Of a stretch of 64,000 nt of DNA, positions 1 to 7,378 are shown piece after piece. Location of the stretch: positions 32,458-96,457 of the forward strand of contig CAZCVI010000019.1 in NCBI GenBank assembly GCA_964502145.1. Direction: 5' to 3'. A program made the translations under genes and the position numbers. Numbering within the stretch: the first letter of the stretch is position 1; every line of letters starts with the position of its first letter. The notes under the pieces were generated by a model. The model saw only the letters and a list, made by a program, of their open reading frames with translations. It was not told the DNA's origin and made no database searches. This stretch comes from CAZCVI01 sp964502145 (GTDB taxonomy: Bacteria > Acidobacteriota > Aminicenantia > UBA2199).

Positions 1-2
1 GC

Positions 3-59
3 ATCGAACAAGCTTTAAAAGCGTCCGTTCCAGAAATAACCGGCGTGGAATCAGTATAA
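3..59 (+). CDS. C-terminal tail of a NifU-like (Fe-S scaffold) protein, partial
   Basis: The window opens inside a gene. Reading from base 3 gives 18 codons and a TAA stop at 57-59; the residues IEQALKASVPEITGVESV resemble the end of the NFU domain of NifU-like iron-sulphur scaffold proteins, where a helix is followed by a P-E-[IV]-x-x-V pattern. The stop is followed 16 bases later by a clear terminator, which supports a genuine gene end. With only 18 residues the family call is tentative, and the CxxC cluster-binding motif would lie outside the window. Confidence 0.45.
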   Translation: MEQALKASVPEITGVESV

Positions 60-74
60 ACTAACTTACCCATC

Positions 75-129
75 GGGTTTAGGTTGCAGAGAGTCACCGA
101 TTTCTCCCAACCTAAACCCAAACTTTTTA
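75..129 (+). terminator. Rho-independent terminator of the NifU-like gene
   Basis: A perfect 12-base inverted repeat (GGGTTTAGGTTG at 75-86, CAACCTAAACCC at 108-119) with a 21-base loop is followed by AAACTTTTTAT. It sits just after the stop at 59 on the same strand. Confidence 0.75.
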
Positions 130-156
130 TTGCTTAACCCTCTTTTTTCCCTTCCA

Positions 157-1380
157 TTAAACAAGAAAATCTTGCGGCACAGCATGCAAACGCGCAATAT
201 CGAGTGCCCGAGCTTTAATATCAAATCCCATCCGACACGTCACCGAACACGTATGACATTGATTGCATGGCATTGTGGCTATGCCCGTTTCTTCCAGCGT
301 TTGCTTGGCAAGTCCCAGATTCTTATAGCCGTATGCATACATATAACTTCTCATCAAGGTGGGGATTTCCAGTTTTGCCGGGCATTGCGGCAAACATGAA
401 GCACACTGCTGACAATAAAGTCCAGTCATCGATACTTTAACATCTGCCGATTTAGCGGGTTCAATCAGGTTTTCTTTTTCCTTGTCTGTTAACGCCAGAC
501 TTTCCATGACCGTCAGGTCCAGTTCCATTTGATCAAAAGTAGTGAACCCCGGAATGGCAGTATGCACATTTTCATCTTGGAGTGCCCATTTTAATGCGGC
601 TTTCATATCAATCGGCAGCTTTTTTTCCTTGTCGTCCCAATAAATACCGGCCTGCGTTTTCATGGCCACTATCCCCAGACCTTTGCCTGCCGCATAAGCA
701 ATCGCTTCTTTTACTGCTTGGCGATGTTCCTGTCTGAAATTATAGGCAGTTAACACGACATCATAAACTCCGCTGTCTGCGGCTGCACGGATGACTTCGG
801 GTTCATTCATGTGCGTGGAAATGCCGATAAAACGGATTCTACCCTCTTTCTTTAATTTCTGCATGACTTCAATATACGGTGCAAACAGCGCCGATTCTTT
901 CTTGGAGATACTGTGCAGATAAAGAATCTCGACATAGTCCATTTGCAGACGTTTTAAACTGGTTGCAAATTTTTCCAGAAAGGTAGCAGCCGTGGCTTCT
1001 TTAGGAAACAATCCAGTAGCCCGGTCGCGTGGTTCCCAAATCTTTGTGGCAATCACAAACGAGTCCCGTGGACGCCCCTTCACTACTTCGCCAATCATCT
1101 CCTCGTTCTTGCCCTGCTGGTAGCCCCAGGCGGTGTCCAAATGAACAATGCCTGCATCCAATGCGGTTCGTACCAAGTTTGGATTATCCGCGTTCATGAC
1201 GCCCATACTCACGATGGGTAATTTTAACCCGGTTTTACCGAGCGTGCGGTGAATAATCTTTCTATTTTTTTCCGGTTCCGCACCCTTTAATATGGACGGC
1301 AATACTGCAACACCAGTCAAACCGGCCACACTCTTCTTAATAAAATTCCTACGACTGTCGCCTGAAACTTCACGCTTCAT
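157..1380 (-). CDS. Tat-exported aldo/keto reductase with C-terminal 2x[4Fe-4S] ferredoxin domain
   Basis: This 407-residue protein starts with a twin-arginine signal (SRRNFIKK at about 9-16, then a hydrophobic stretch), so it is probably folded in the cytoplasm and exported. The middle is an aldo/keto reductase barrel: a conserved Asp/Tyr segment (DTAWGY), a catalytic-type Lys (ATKIW) and His (LYLHS) are visible. Two CxxCxxCxxxC motifs near residues 323-333 and 372-382 indicate two [4Fe-4S] clusters, so the reductase probably exchanges electrons with a partner; the substrate is unknown. The start at 1380 is chosen because GGAGGAAAA precedes it directly; an in-frame ATG six codons upstream lacks a site. 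It is transcribed from the promoter at 1420-1448. Confidence 0.85.
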   Translation of the reverse strand: MKREVSGDSRRNFIKKSVAGLTGVAVLPSILKGAEPEKNRKIIHRTLGKTGLKLPIVSMGVMNADNPNLVRTALDAGIVHLDTAWGYQQGKNEEMIGEVVKGRPRDSFVIATKIWEPRDRATGLFPKEATAATFLEKFATSLKRLQMDYVEILYLHSISKKESALFAPYIEVMQKLKKEGRIRFIGISTHMNEPEVIRAAADSGVYDVVLTAYNFRQEHRQAVKEAIAYAAGKGLGIVAMKTQAGIYWDDKEKKLPIDMKAALKWALQDENVHTAIPGFTTFDQMELDLTVMESLALTDKEKENLIEPAKSADVKVSMTGLYCQQCASCLPQCPAKLEIPTLMRSYMYAYGYKNLGLAKQTLEETGIATMPCNQCHTCSVTCRMGFDIKARALDIARLHAVPQDFLV

Positions 1381-1419
1381 TTTTCCTCCATTCTTCATTT
1401 ATAATAATCATACACCATT

Positions 1420-1448
1420 ATTATATGCAAATCTGCCAAGAAAATCAA
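1420..1448 (-). promoter_or_regulatory. Sigma70-type promoter of the Fe-S aldo/keto reductase
   Basis: On the minus strand TTGATT (1448-1443) and TATAAT (1425-1420) are separated by 17 bases, 40 bases upstream of the gene start. Confidence 0.6.
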
Positions 1449-1472
1449 ATATTCTTTGCAAGCTGGAGTGAT

Positions 1473-1584
1473 TGGACGATGTGGACGAAATGGACGATAT
1501 GGACAATATGGACTAAGTGGACAAAATAAAACGTTTGTTTTTAGTCCACATCGTCCATATCGTCCACTCTGTCCATATCGTCCA
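1473..1584. repeat. Inverted array of 9-base TGGACGATA repeats (degenerate MITE-like element)
   Basis: A run of 9-base units of the type TGGACGATA (1473-1532) is followed by a 20-base spacer and the reverse-complement run GTCCATATC (about 1543-1584), so the whole can fold into one long hairpin. It lies between two genes. The right flank (to about 1617) weakly resembles the TTGGCGGTGAATCCAGG end of the better-preserved copies at 42070-42238 and 50400-50558. Confidence 0.75.
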
Positions 1585-1635
1585 TGTTATTCCAAGAATT
1601 AAAGGTGGATTTGGGGTCCAGAAAGTCGCGCATGA

Positions 1636-2193
1636 TCACGCGTAAATAATCATCAGAATGATCGGGATTAAAATCCCCAACCCACCCAGCACGGCACCAC
1701 GACCGGTGATGCCCTTGCGCCCACGCAAGACAAACAACCCGGTGATTCCAAGCAACAGTAACGCAAACGCGTAAAAATCCGCCACATACGTCCAAAGTTT
1801 CCCAGCCGTGTTCAAGTGCAGTAAATTCATACCGCGTAAAATTTTTCTGCTCCTGATCTTTTCCACTTCCGCTATTCCCGAGGTCAGGTTCAGTGTGACC
1901 GCTTTCTCCTTGAAAAATAACTGGATATGCTGGGGATCGGGTCTAAATGTACCGGTATATTCAGTGGATTCGCCAATCTGGCTTAAAATCCCTTTAATCG
2001 TGTCCTTGGATAATTCGACTCCAGCCGCCAGTGGTTTAAAACGGAGAGTTTTGATGTCAATCGTATAACTGGGATTCCAATCATTTTTATGATTCAACAT
2101 AAACCCAGATACCGCATATATAATTGTCAAACCAACCATCAGATAACCGAGATCCCGATGGATAATATTATTCCATTTTCGCCATTGTATCAT
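1636..2193 (-). CDS. PepSY-associated transmembrane protein
   Basis: The 185-residue protein has an N-terminal membrane helix after WNNIIHRDLGYLM (about 13-35), a periplasmic segment of about 100 residues, and two further helices near 140-157 and 166-184. The opening HRDLGY...SGFMLNH pattern is typical of PepSY-associated transmembrane proteins, many of which act in iron-siderophore or heme reduction at the inner membrane; that role is an inference here. A GAGGAG site precedes the ATG. The neighbour upstream on the same strand is a DUF4920-type secreted protein, 132 bases away. Confidence 0.65.
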   Translation of the reverse strand: MIQWRKWNNIIHRDLGYLMVGLTIIYAVSGFMLNHKNDWNPSYTIDIKTLRFKPLAAGVELSKDTIKGILSQIGESTEYTGTFRPDPQHIQLFFKEKAVTLNLTSGIAEVEKIRSRKILRGMNLLHLNTAGKLWTYVADFYAFALLLLGITGLFVLRGRKGITGRGAVLGGLGILIPIILMIIYA

Positions 2194-2268
2194 GTGTACT
2201 CCTCGTGTATACGAATCCTATTGTTTATGAATGTGATTTTTTTATTTTTGGAGAGAATCCAGAACCAG

Positions 2269-2295
2269 GATGGGGGAGTATATACTTCCCCCATC
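2269..2295 (-). terminator. Hairpin downstream of the DUF4920 gene
   Basis: GATGGGGGA (2269-2277) pairs with TCCCCCATC (2287-2295) around the loop GTATATACT, 30 bases past the stop at 2326. There is no clear T-run on the minus strand, so it may be a weak terminator or an RNA-stabilising hairpin. Confidence 0.4.
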
Positions 2296-2325
2296 GACTA
2301 TTTCTGGTGTTTAGGTGCGATTAAT

Positions 2326-2793
2326 TTATTTGATCACAACCGCATAAGGTTTAATCTGATAGATTGTTTCGCCTTCTTTAACCATGCAGGGTTCGATTTT
2401 ATTGCCTTTTGCTTTGCAATCGCTTTCTTTTAATTTCAGCGTTTGGTCTTTTGTCAGTTGCAGTTTAAAGAGCGTACCTTCCACAATGGCCATTTTTCCT
2501 TTCGTAGTCAAGGGAAAAACCATTTCGCCATCATTCACTTTCACCACGATCTGTTGAAACTCTTTATCACTGGCCAATGCCATCCAACAGCTTTTGTTTT
2601 CGCAAACACCCACAACAATTCCTTCAATGCGCACGGGTTTGTCCAAAAAATCTGCGGGATTTTCCATGATTTTTGAAATCTTGGTCACTTCAGTAATAGT
2701 GATTTCTTTGCCTAACTTCAATTCCCCTTCTGCAAAAGCGCTCAGGGTAACCAACATCAATGCCAATACTAAAACGATCATATTTTTTTTCAT
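2326..2793 (-). CDS. Secreted DUF4920-family protein
   Basis: A 155-residue protein with a Sec signal peptide (MKKNM, hydrophobic core, cleavage near AFA-E at about 21). The mature part has the DUF4920 pattern: LGKEITITEVTKISKIMENP, then an OB-like segment with GIVVGVCENKSCWMAL, whose two Cys could bind a metal or heme. Function is unknown. The start at 2793 is set by GGAGGAAAA directly upstream; a longer in-frame start at 2859 has no site and would bury the signal peptide. Confidence 0.65.
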   Translation of the reverse strand: MKKNMIVLVLALMLVTLSAFAEGELKLGKEITITEVTKISKIMENPADFLDKPVRIEGIVVGVCENKSCWMALASDKEFQQIVVKVNDGEMVFPLTTKGKMAIVEGTLFKLQLTKDQTLKLKESDCKAKGNKIEPCMVKEGETIYQIKPYAVVIK

Positions 2794-2978
2794 TTTTCCT
2801 CCAGAAAGTCCTATTATACCAGAACACCCCTGTAAAAACAAGGAAAAACCATCTCCCAAAATGCCAGCATATCAGAAAGGTCCGTGCCAAAAAACAGAAT
2901 GCGGTGTCACAGGGAATTAAAAATTCGCAATCATTCCCCATGACTCCGTTTTTCTGTCTTACGTGTGACAAACCACGT

Positions 2979-3542
2979 TTATATTTTTCCTACCAGATCC
3001 AGACTGGGAGAAATAGTATCGTTCCCAGGCACCCAACTGGCAGGGCAAACCTCGCCTTTATGTTCGCGGATATATTTCGCCGCGACCACTTTTCGCAATG
3101 TTTCTTTGCCGCTTCTGCCCAGACTAAAATCGTTCATCTCATAAGACTTTAACACGCCATCAGGATCAATAATAAACGTGCCGCGTAATGCCAAGCCGGC
3201 TTGGTCTACATAGACCCCAAAATAACGGGAAAGCTGCCCGCTGGGATCCGCAACCATGGGAAAATTGATTTTCCCAATGGCGGGTGACGTTTCGTGCCAA
3301 GCTTTATGGACATAATGAGTGTCCGTACTCACACTTAAAATCTCAGCGCCTGCTTCCAAGAACTGCGCATGCAAATCAGCCGCTTCTTCCAGTTCAGTAG
3401 GGCAGACAAAGGTAAAATCCGCAGGGTAAAACATCAATACTAACCATTTACCACGGTAATCTGATAATTTAATGGATGTCTGTTCTCCTTCATAGAAGGC
3501 TGTAAGTTCCATATCTTGAATTTGATCGTTAATGTTAATCAT
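2979..3542 (-). CDS. ahpC: Peroxiredoxin, typical 2-Cys AhpC type
   Basis: The 187-residue protein reduces hydrogen peroxide and organic hydroperoxides in the cytoplasm. The peroxidatic Cys47 lies in DFTFVCPTE and the resolving Cys166 in GEVCPASW, as in AhpC; length matches the family (about 187). No ahpF is visible next to it, so the electron donor is encoded elsewhere. The promoter at 3604-3632 is close to consensus, consistent with high expression. Confidence 0.93.
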   Translation of the reverse strand: MININDQIQDMELTAFYEGEQTSIKLSDYRGKWLVLMFYPADFTFVCPTELEEAADLHAQFLEAGAEILSVSTDTHYVHKAWHETSPAIGKINFPMVADPSGQLSRYFGVYVDQAGLALRGTFIIDPDGVLKSYEMNDFSLGRSGKETLRKVVAAKYIREHKGEVCPASWVPGNDTISPSLDLVGKI

Positions 3543-3603
3543 CGTTTTGTTCTCCTTTTCTTATTATGTTGGTGTAAACTCGCTTAAAAAAAATGATTGA
3601 CAC

Positions 3604-3632
3604 GTTATAACCTAAATAACTTCATTTGTCAA
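3604..3632 (-). promoter_or_regulatory. Sigma70-type promoter of ahpC
   Basis: Minus-strand TTGACA (3632-3627), 17-base spacer, TATAAC (3609-3604), 62 bases upstream of the ahpC start. Confidence 0.7.
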
Positions 3633-3682
3633 CAGGCAGTCGATTTTTTTTATATTTTTCTTAGCAGACAGAAAAAAATGGC

Positions 3683-4801
3683 TTAGATCAGGAGTTTTAT
3701 TTCATGGAGCAAGTGGTCGATTTGGTCGTGGGAGTGGGAGCAGAAAATAGAGATCCGCAGTGCGCCAGTTGGTGGCACACTGGTGTAACCCCCACCAGGG
3801 ACATAGGTGACCGCAATGTCTCTTTCGAACAATTCTTTTTGAATCCGTTCGCATTGGAGTGGACCCTTGCTGTTTTCATTGCGCGAAAGACATATAATAG
3901 GTACCGGTGTATTTTCCAGTTTAAAACCCATGTCGCGAAACCCTTTTTTGGCATATAATGTATTTTCCCACAGTTTTATTCTCATTTCCGGGTGGTTGTG
4001 GAGAATTTCCAGTGCTTTCGCCGTCGCTGCCGCAGCCGGAATCGGAGTAGAACTACAGGCATTCGCCAGTGCCGAGTTTTTTTTCAATTTTTTGATAAAA
4101 TCCTCTTTGCCTACAATCACGCCGCCGTGACCGCCCAATGCTTTGCTAAAAACACCTGCCGTATAGAGATTTGGTCCTTCCAAACCGAAATATTCAAACG
4201 TACCAAAACCCTTTTCGCCAATAACACCGGTAGCATGCGCATCATCCAGACAAATAATTGCGCCTTCAATATCTTTCAAAACCTCGACATACTCGGCAAC
4301 AGGTGAAATCTCCCCGGAAACGGGAAAAATCCCATCACAGATAATCATGGGGCGTTGCGAAGGTTGGAGGTGTTCGTGCAGTTTAGCTTTTAAATCTTCA
4401 GCATCCAGGTGTTTGAATTCGATTTCCCGTTTTTGGACCAGGGAAGTGGCATTCTTAATTGAGTAGTGCGATTGGCTATCTACAAAGATAATATCGTAGT
4501 CATTTTTCAGACCTTCCACCATGATAAAGTTCCCCAGGCAACCCGAAGCATAGTGCAATACGCCCTGGGTTTCAAAAAACATGGAAATTTTCTCTTCCAG
4601 ATCAATCAAAACCGGGTTATTACCAAAACCCGCGGTAGAAGTCGCGCTAGAAATCCCATATTTTTTCGTGGCCTCGCATGCCGCGTGGATAACTTCAGGA
4701 TGAACCTGGAAACCCAGGTAAGCACAACCACCATAATAGTCTACCATTTTTGAGTTAATAATCGTTTGCGCGCCCAATTCGCTTTCCATGATATATGCCA
4801 T
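3683..4801 (-). CDS. PLP-dependent alpha-oxoamine synthase family acyltransferase
   Basis: The 372-residue protein has the features of fold-type I alpha-oxoamine synthases (relatives of glycine C-acetyltransferase Kbl, 8-amino-7-oxononanoate synthase BioF and serine palmitoyltransferase), which join an amino acid to an acyl thioester with loss of CO2. His112 (SQSHYSI) would stack on PLP, DDAHATG at 186-192 supplies the PLP Asp and His, and Lys220 in FSKALGGHGG forms the Schiff base. No bio genes are nearby, so biotin synthesis is not indicated. It lies 26 bases downstream of the unknown gene at 4828-6198 and probably shares its promoter; AAGGAG precedes the ATG. Together with the flanking methyltransferase and transporters it may make a small secreted molecule (inference). 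Confidence 0.85.
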   Translation of the reverse strand: MAYIMESELGAQTIINSKMVDYYGGCAYLGFQVHPEVIHAACEATKKYGISSATSTAGFGNNPVLIDLEEKISMFFETQGVLHYASGCLGNFIMVEGLKNDYDIIFVDSQSHYSIKNATSLVQKREIEFKHLDAEDLKAKLHEHLQPSQRPMIICDGIFPVSGEISPVAEYVEVLKDIEGAIICLDDAHATGVIGEKGFGTFEYFGLEGPNLYTAGVFSKALGGHGGVIVGKEDFIKKLKKNSALANACSSTPIPAAAATAKALEILHNHPEMRIKLWENTLYAKKGFRDMGFKLENTPVPIICLSRNENSKGPLQCERIQKELFERDIAVTYVPGGGYTSVPPTGALRISIFCSHSHDQIDHLLHEIKLLI

Positions 4802-4827
4802 GATTTTTCTCCTTGTTTATTCCTGAT

Positions 4828-6198
4828 TTATTCAGTTGGTGAAATGTTTTCCATCATTGTTTCGATAGCTGAAGTGATCATATCTTTGACTTTTTTATGG
4901 CGTATTTTTTCCAGGTCTTCTTCTTTTAATCCGCCGTCCAGGTTCCCGTTAAATTTCCCGTTGTGGGAGTTATAGTGCCAGATCATGTCAATCGCGCTAT
5001 CGAATTCCAGTGGAAACATGCCGCAGATCATGCCATCCGTGACCCGGGCAGCAAATAACTCGGCCATATCATTCATCCCGATCTCTTTCAAACTCTTAAC
5101 ATGCGCCTGCTGCATCTGTGCCAGATATTCCAACTGGTTAAAACCACCCAAAGTAAGATATCCTTCAAGGAAAGTGACAATCACAAAATCCAAGAAGATA
5201 GTGGGAAAGATTTTTTTTGACTTTAAAGCCTCTGAAATTATGTCTGCTTCCAATTTGATGGAAAAATCTTCACCGATCAGTTTATTGGATGCCTCATCAA
5301 AACGAAGGCTGATAAACTTTTTATTTTCCCCAATACCCCACAGCAGGTGTGACCCCATGTTCTCTCCCCAACAACAGGCAATGCCCTGGAAGTTTTTTAG
5401 ATATTCTTTCCTAACCTGCGGATCGAATAGAATTAAAGAGATCAATGAATCCTTCTTTTTCATTTCCTCTATGAGAATTTCCATATAAATTGGGTCGGAT
5501 TGCAGATAAATAATATCTGGGATTGTATCTCTTATTGACTTATCAAAAAAAAACTTCCATATTTTATAATTAAGGAATGTTAGTTGGTCTGAATACGTTT
5601 CATAGGTTTCACCCGCTTTTTCGACCTCAAGCCCATCGAAAAATAAAAATGCCAAGAACTTTTTTTCCTCTTGGCTGATCAGGTTTTTATTATAACTACT
5701 GATGAGACTGTCAATGCCTTGCTTTCGGTCGGCACACAGTTTTGACTCAAAGAGCATGACGGGCATTTTTGATTTTCTTTCAGCGAAGAAGTTAAATTTC
5801 TCACCTTTAAAGTAAAATCCCCTGGGGTGAGATTTATTTACCATTGGAACACTCCCAGTAGCCAAAGTTATCACAAATGGAAGATTCATCTTCCTTATTA
5901 TTTGGGCATACAGAAGATTGGAATTGTAAAGGAGTTTATAATTCAATAGCCCCAAGTGATCCGCACAAGATATTATCGGGAACTTTGAGAGTTGACGTTC
6001 AAGGGCTTCAATGGATTTTTCTTTGAACAAAAGTCGAGTAACTTCCTTGAGGATTATTCCACTAAGTACGCCCTTTTCGTTTCGGGTTTTAATGGATTTG
6101 GCCAAATTCGAAGCATATTCGTCAAATGTTCCTGGGAATTTGCTTTTTTTTTGCATCTCCGGTCTTTTGGAGAAAAATATTTCCATTATCTCATTCAT
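4828..6198 (-). CDS. Unknown 456-residue protein, paired with the oxoamine synthase
   Basis: I do not recognise the family. The protein is soluble (no signal peptide or membrane helix), mixed alpha/beta, with a SCADHLGLLNYKLLYNSNLL segment near the N-terminal third and a Gly/Trp-rich stretch (ACCWGENMGSHLLWGIGENK) in the middle, both of which look like conserved active-site or ligand-binding loops. The start at 6198 is chosen because GGAGGTCGA precedes it; an in-frame start 12 codons upstream has no site. It is the first gene of a two-gene unit driven by the consensus promoter at 6291-6319, with the oxoamine synthase second, so it probably acts in the same pathway. Confidence 0.75.
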   Translation of the reverse strand: MNEIMEIFFSKRPEMQKKSKFPGTFDEYASNLAKSIKTRNEKGVLSGIILKEVTRLLFKEKSIEALERQLSKFPIISCADHLGLLNYKLLYNSNLLYAQIIRKMNLPFVITLATGSVPMVNKSHPRGFYFKGEKFNFFAERKSKMPVMLFESKLCADRKQGIDSLISSYNKNLISQEEKKFLAFLFFDGLEVEKAGETYETYSDQLTFLNYKIWKFFFDKSIRDTIPDIIYLQSDPIYMEILIEEMKKKDSLISLILFDPQVRKEYLKNFQGIACCWGENMGSHLLWGIGENKKFISLRFDEASNKLIGEDFSIKLEADIISEALKSKKIFPTIFLDFVIVTFLEGYLTLGGFNQLEYLAQMQQAHVKSLKEIGMNDMAELFAARVTDGMICGMFPLEFDSAIDMIWHYNSHNGKFNGNLDGGLKEEDLEKIRHKKVKDMITSAIETMMENISPTE

Positions 6199-6290
6199 TC
6201 GACCTCCAGTTGCACTTCTTTTCAATTCAGCCACTGCTTATTTTTTTTTAAAATGTCAGATTAATCTTTACTTAAAGAACCCAAAAAATT

Positions 6291-6319
6291 ATTATAATTC
6301 GGATGAATGTATTTGTCAA
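6291..6319 (-). promoter_or_regulatory. Consensus sigma70 promoter for the unknown gene/oxoamine synthase unit
   Basis: Minus-strand TTGACA (6319-6314), exactly 17 bases, TATAAT (6296-6291): a perfect consensus promoter, divergent from the one at 6371-6398. Confidence 0.8.
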
Positions 6320-6370
6320 TAATACGGCATTAATTCTATTAATTGATATAAAATTTGTGTTTTTTTTCCC

Positions 6371-6398
6371 TTGACAAATTGTGTTTTTTACCTATAAT
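6371..6398 (+). promoter_or_regulatory. Consensus sigma70 promoter for the methyltransferase
   Basis: TTGACA (6371-6376), 16-base spacer, TATAAT (6393-6398), 51 bases before the ATG. The -35 boxes of the two divergent promoters are only about 50 bases apart, so one regulator could control both sides. Confidence 0.8.
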
Positions 6399-6448
6399 AT
6401 TATGCGTCATCGGTATTCGGTTTTTGGTAAGATATATAGGAGGAATAA

Positions 6449-7249
6449 ATGATTGATAGTACTGAGAAAAATCTTTATCTGAATGATGCCCAGTTTTACG
6501 ATCTTGATAATCGGGAAATAATCAAGACTGATATTCCTTTTTTTTTGAAGCGGACTTCATCAGTTAATGGCGACATTTTGGAACTGGCCTGTGGCACAGG
6601 GAGAATAACTATACCACTTGCCCAATCTGGCCGAACGATCTGGGGTTTGGAATATTCCGAAACAATGATCGCCCAATTCAAATTGAAAATGGAAGGACTT
6701 CCAAAAGAAGTGGCGGAAAGGATTCATTTATTCCATGGGGACATGAGTAACTTCTCCTTGGAGAAGAAATTCCCACTTATTCTTCTGCCGTCACGTTCAT
6801 TTCAACTCTTGCTGGATGAAGAATTGGAAAACGCCTGCCTTAAACTTATCCATCATCATCTGGAAGACCAGGGAACCTTCATCATCGATATTGGAAATTT
6901 TATGGGCAATAAAAAAAAGGAAAGCACTTGGGTAAATGAAACCGCTGTCTTTGACTGGGAAAATACCGACCCCAAAACCGGTTATAAGGTTCATCGGACT
7001 CATATAAAAAAAGAAATTGATACGGACAGACAAATTATCTATCCCCAGAAGACGTACCGTGTTACCAAAACCGATGGTAACACCGAGACAATTGTAAAAC
7101 GAGCCCCCTGGAAATATTTTTTTGAAGACCAAGTACGCCATCTTTTGATGGCGAATAATTTTAAAATAATCGAAGCCATGGGAACGTATGATGGAAAACC
7201 CATCAGCGAGGAAACCCCCGAATTTATTTTCATCTGTCAAAAGAAATGA
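6449..7249 (+). CDS. Class I SAM-dependent methyltransferase
   Basis: The 266-residue protein has a Rossmann methyltransferase core: motif I ILELACGTGRITIPLA at about 43-58, an acidic residue at the end of beta 2 (GLEYSETMI) and a following HGDM acidic loop. The C-terminal half carries a beta-rich cap, as in small-molecule methyltransferases. AGGAGG lies 7 bases before the ATG. It diverges from the oxoamine synthase unit and is followed by the TonB receptor, so a role in making or modifying the same compound is plausible, but the substrate is unknown. Confidence 0.85.
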   Translation: MIDSTEKNLYLNDAQFYDLDNREIIKTDIPFFLKRTSSVNGDILELACGTGRITIPLAQSGRTIWGLEYSETMIAQFKLKMEGLPKEVAERIHLFHGDMSNFSLEKKFPLILLPSRSFQLLLDEELENACLKLIHHHLEDQGTFIIDIGNFMGNKKKESTWVNETAVFDWENTDPKTGYKVHRTHIKKEIDTDRQIIYPQKTYRVTKTDGNTETIVKRAPWKYFFEDQVRHLLMANNFKIIEAMGTYDGKPISEETPEFIFICQKK

Positions 7250-7323
7250 TTGGTCTCGGCATAAAAAATAACAGAGACCCGATAACGTTCAAGAATGTTT
7301 TATTAAAAAACTGGATTTTTTTC

Positions 7324-7352
7324 TTGACTTTCGTTTTTCCTATCCTTATACT
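7324..7352 (+). promoter_or_regulatory. Sigma70-type promoter of the TonB-dependent receptor
   Basis: TTGACT (7324-7329), 17-base spacer, TATACT (7347-7352), 26 bases before the gene. Confidence 0.65.
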
Positions 7353-7378
7353 TATTACGGACACAATCAGGAGGTAAT

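Noticed and set aside
1541..1795. Minus-strand frame ending in DDMDRVDDMDDVD
   Set aside because: It overlaps the PepSY gene in another frame and its acidic tail is just the 9-base repeat array translated.
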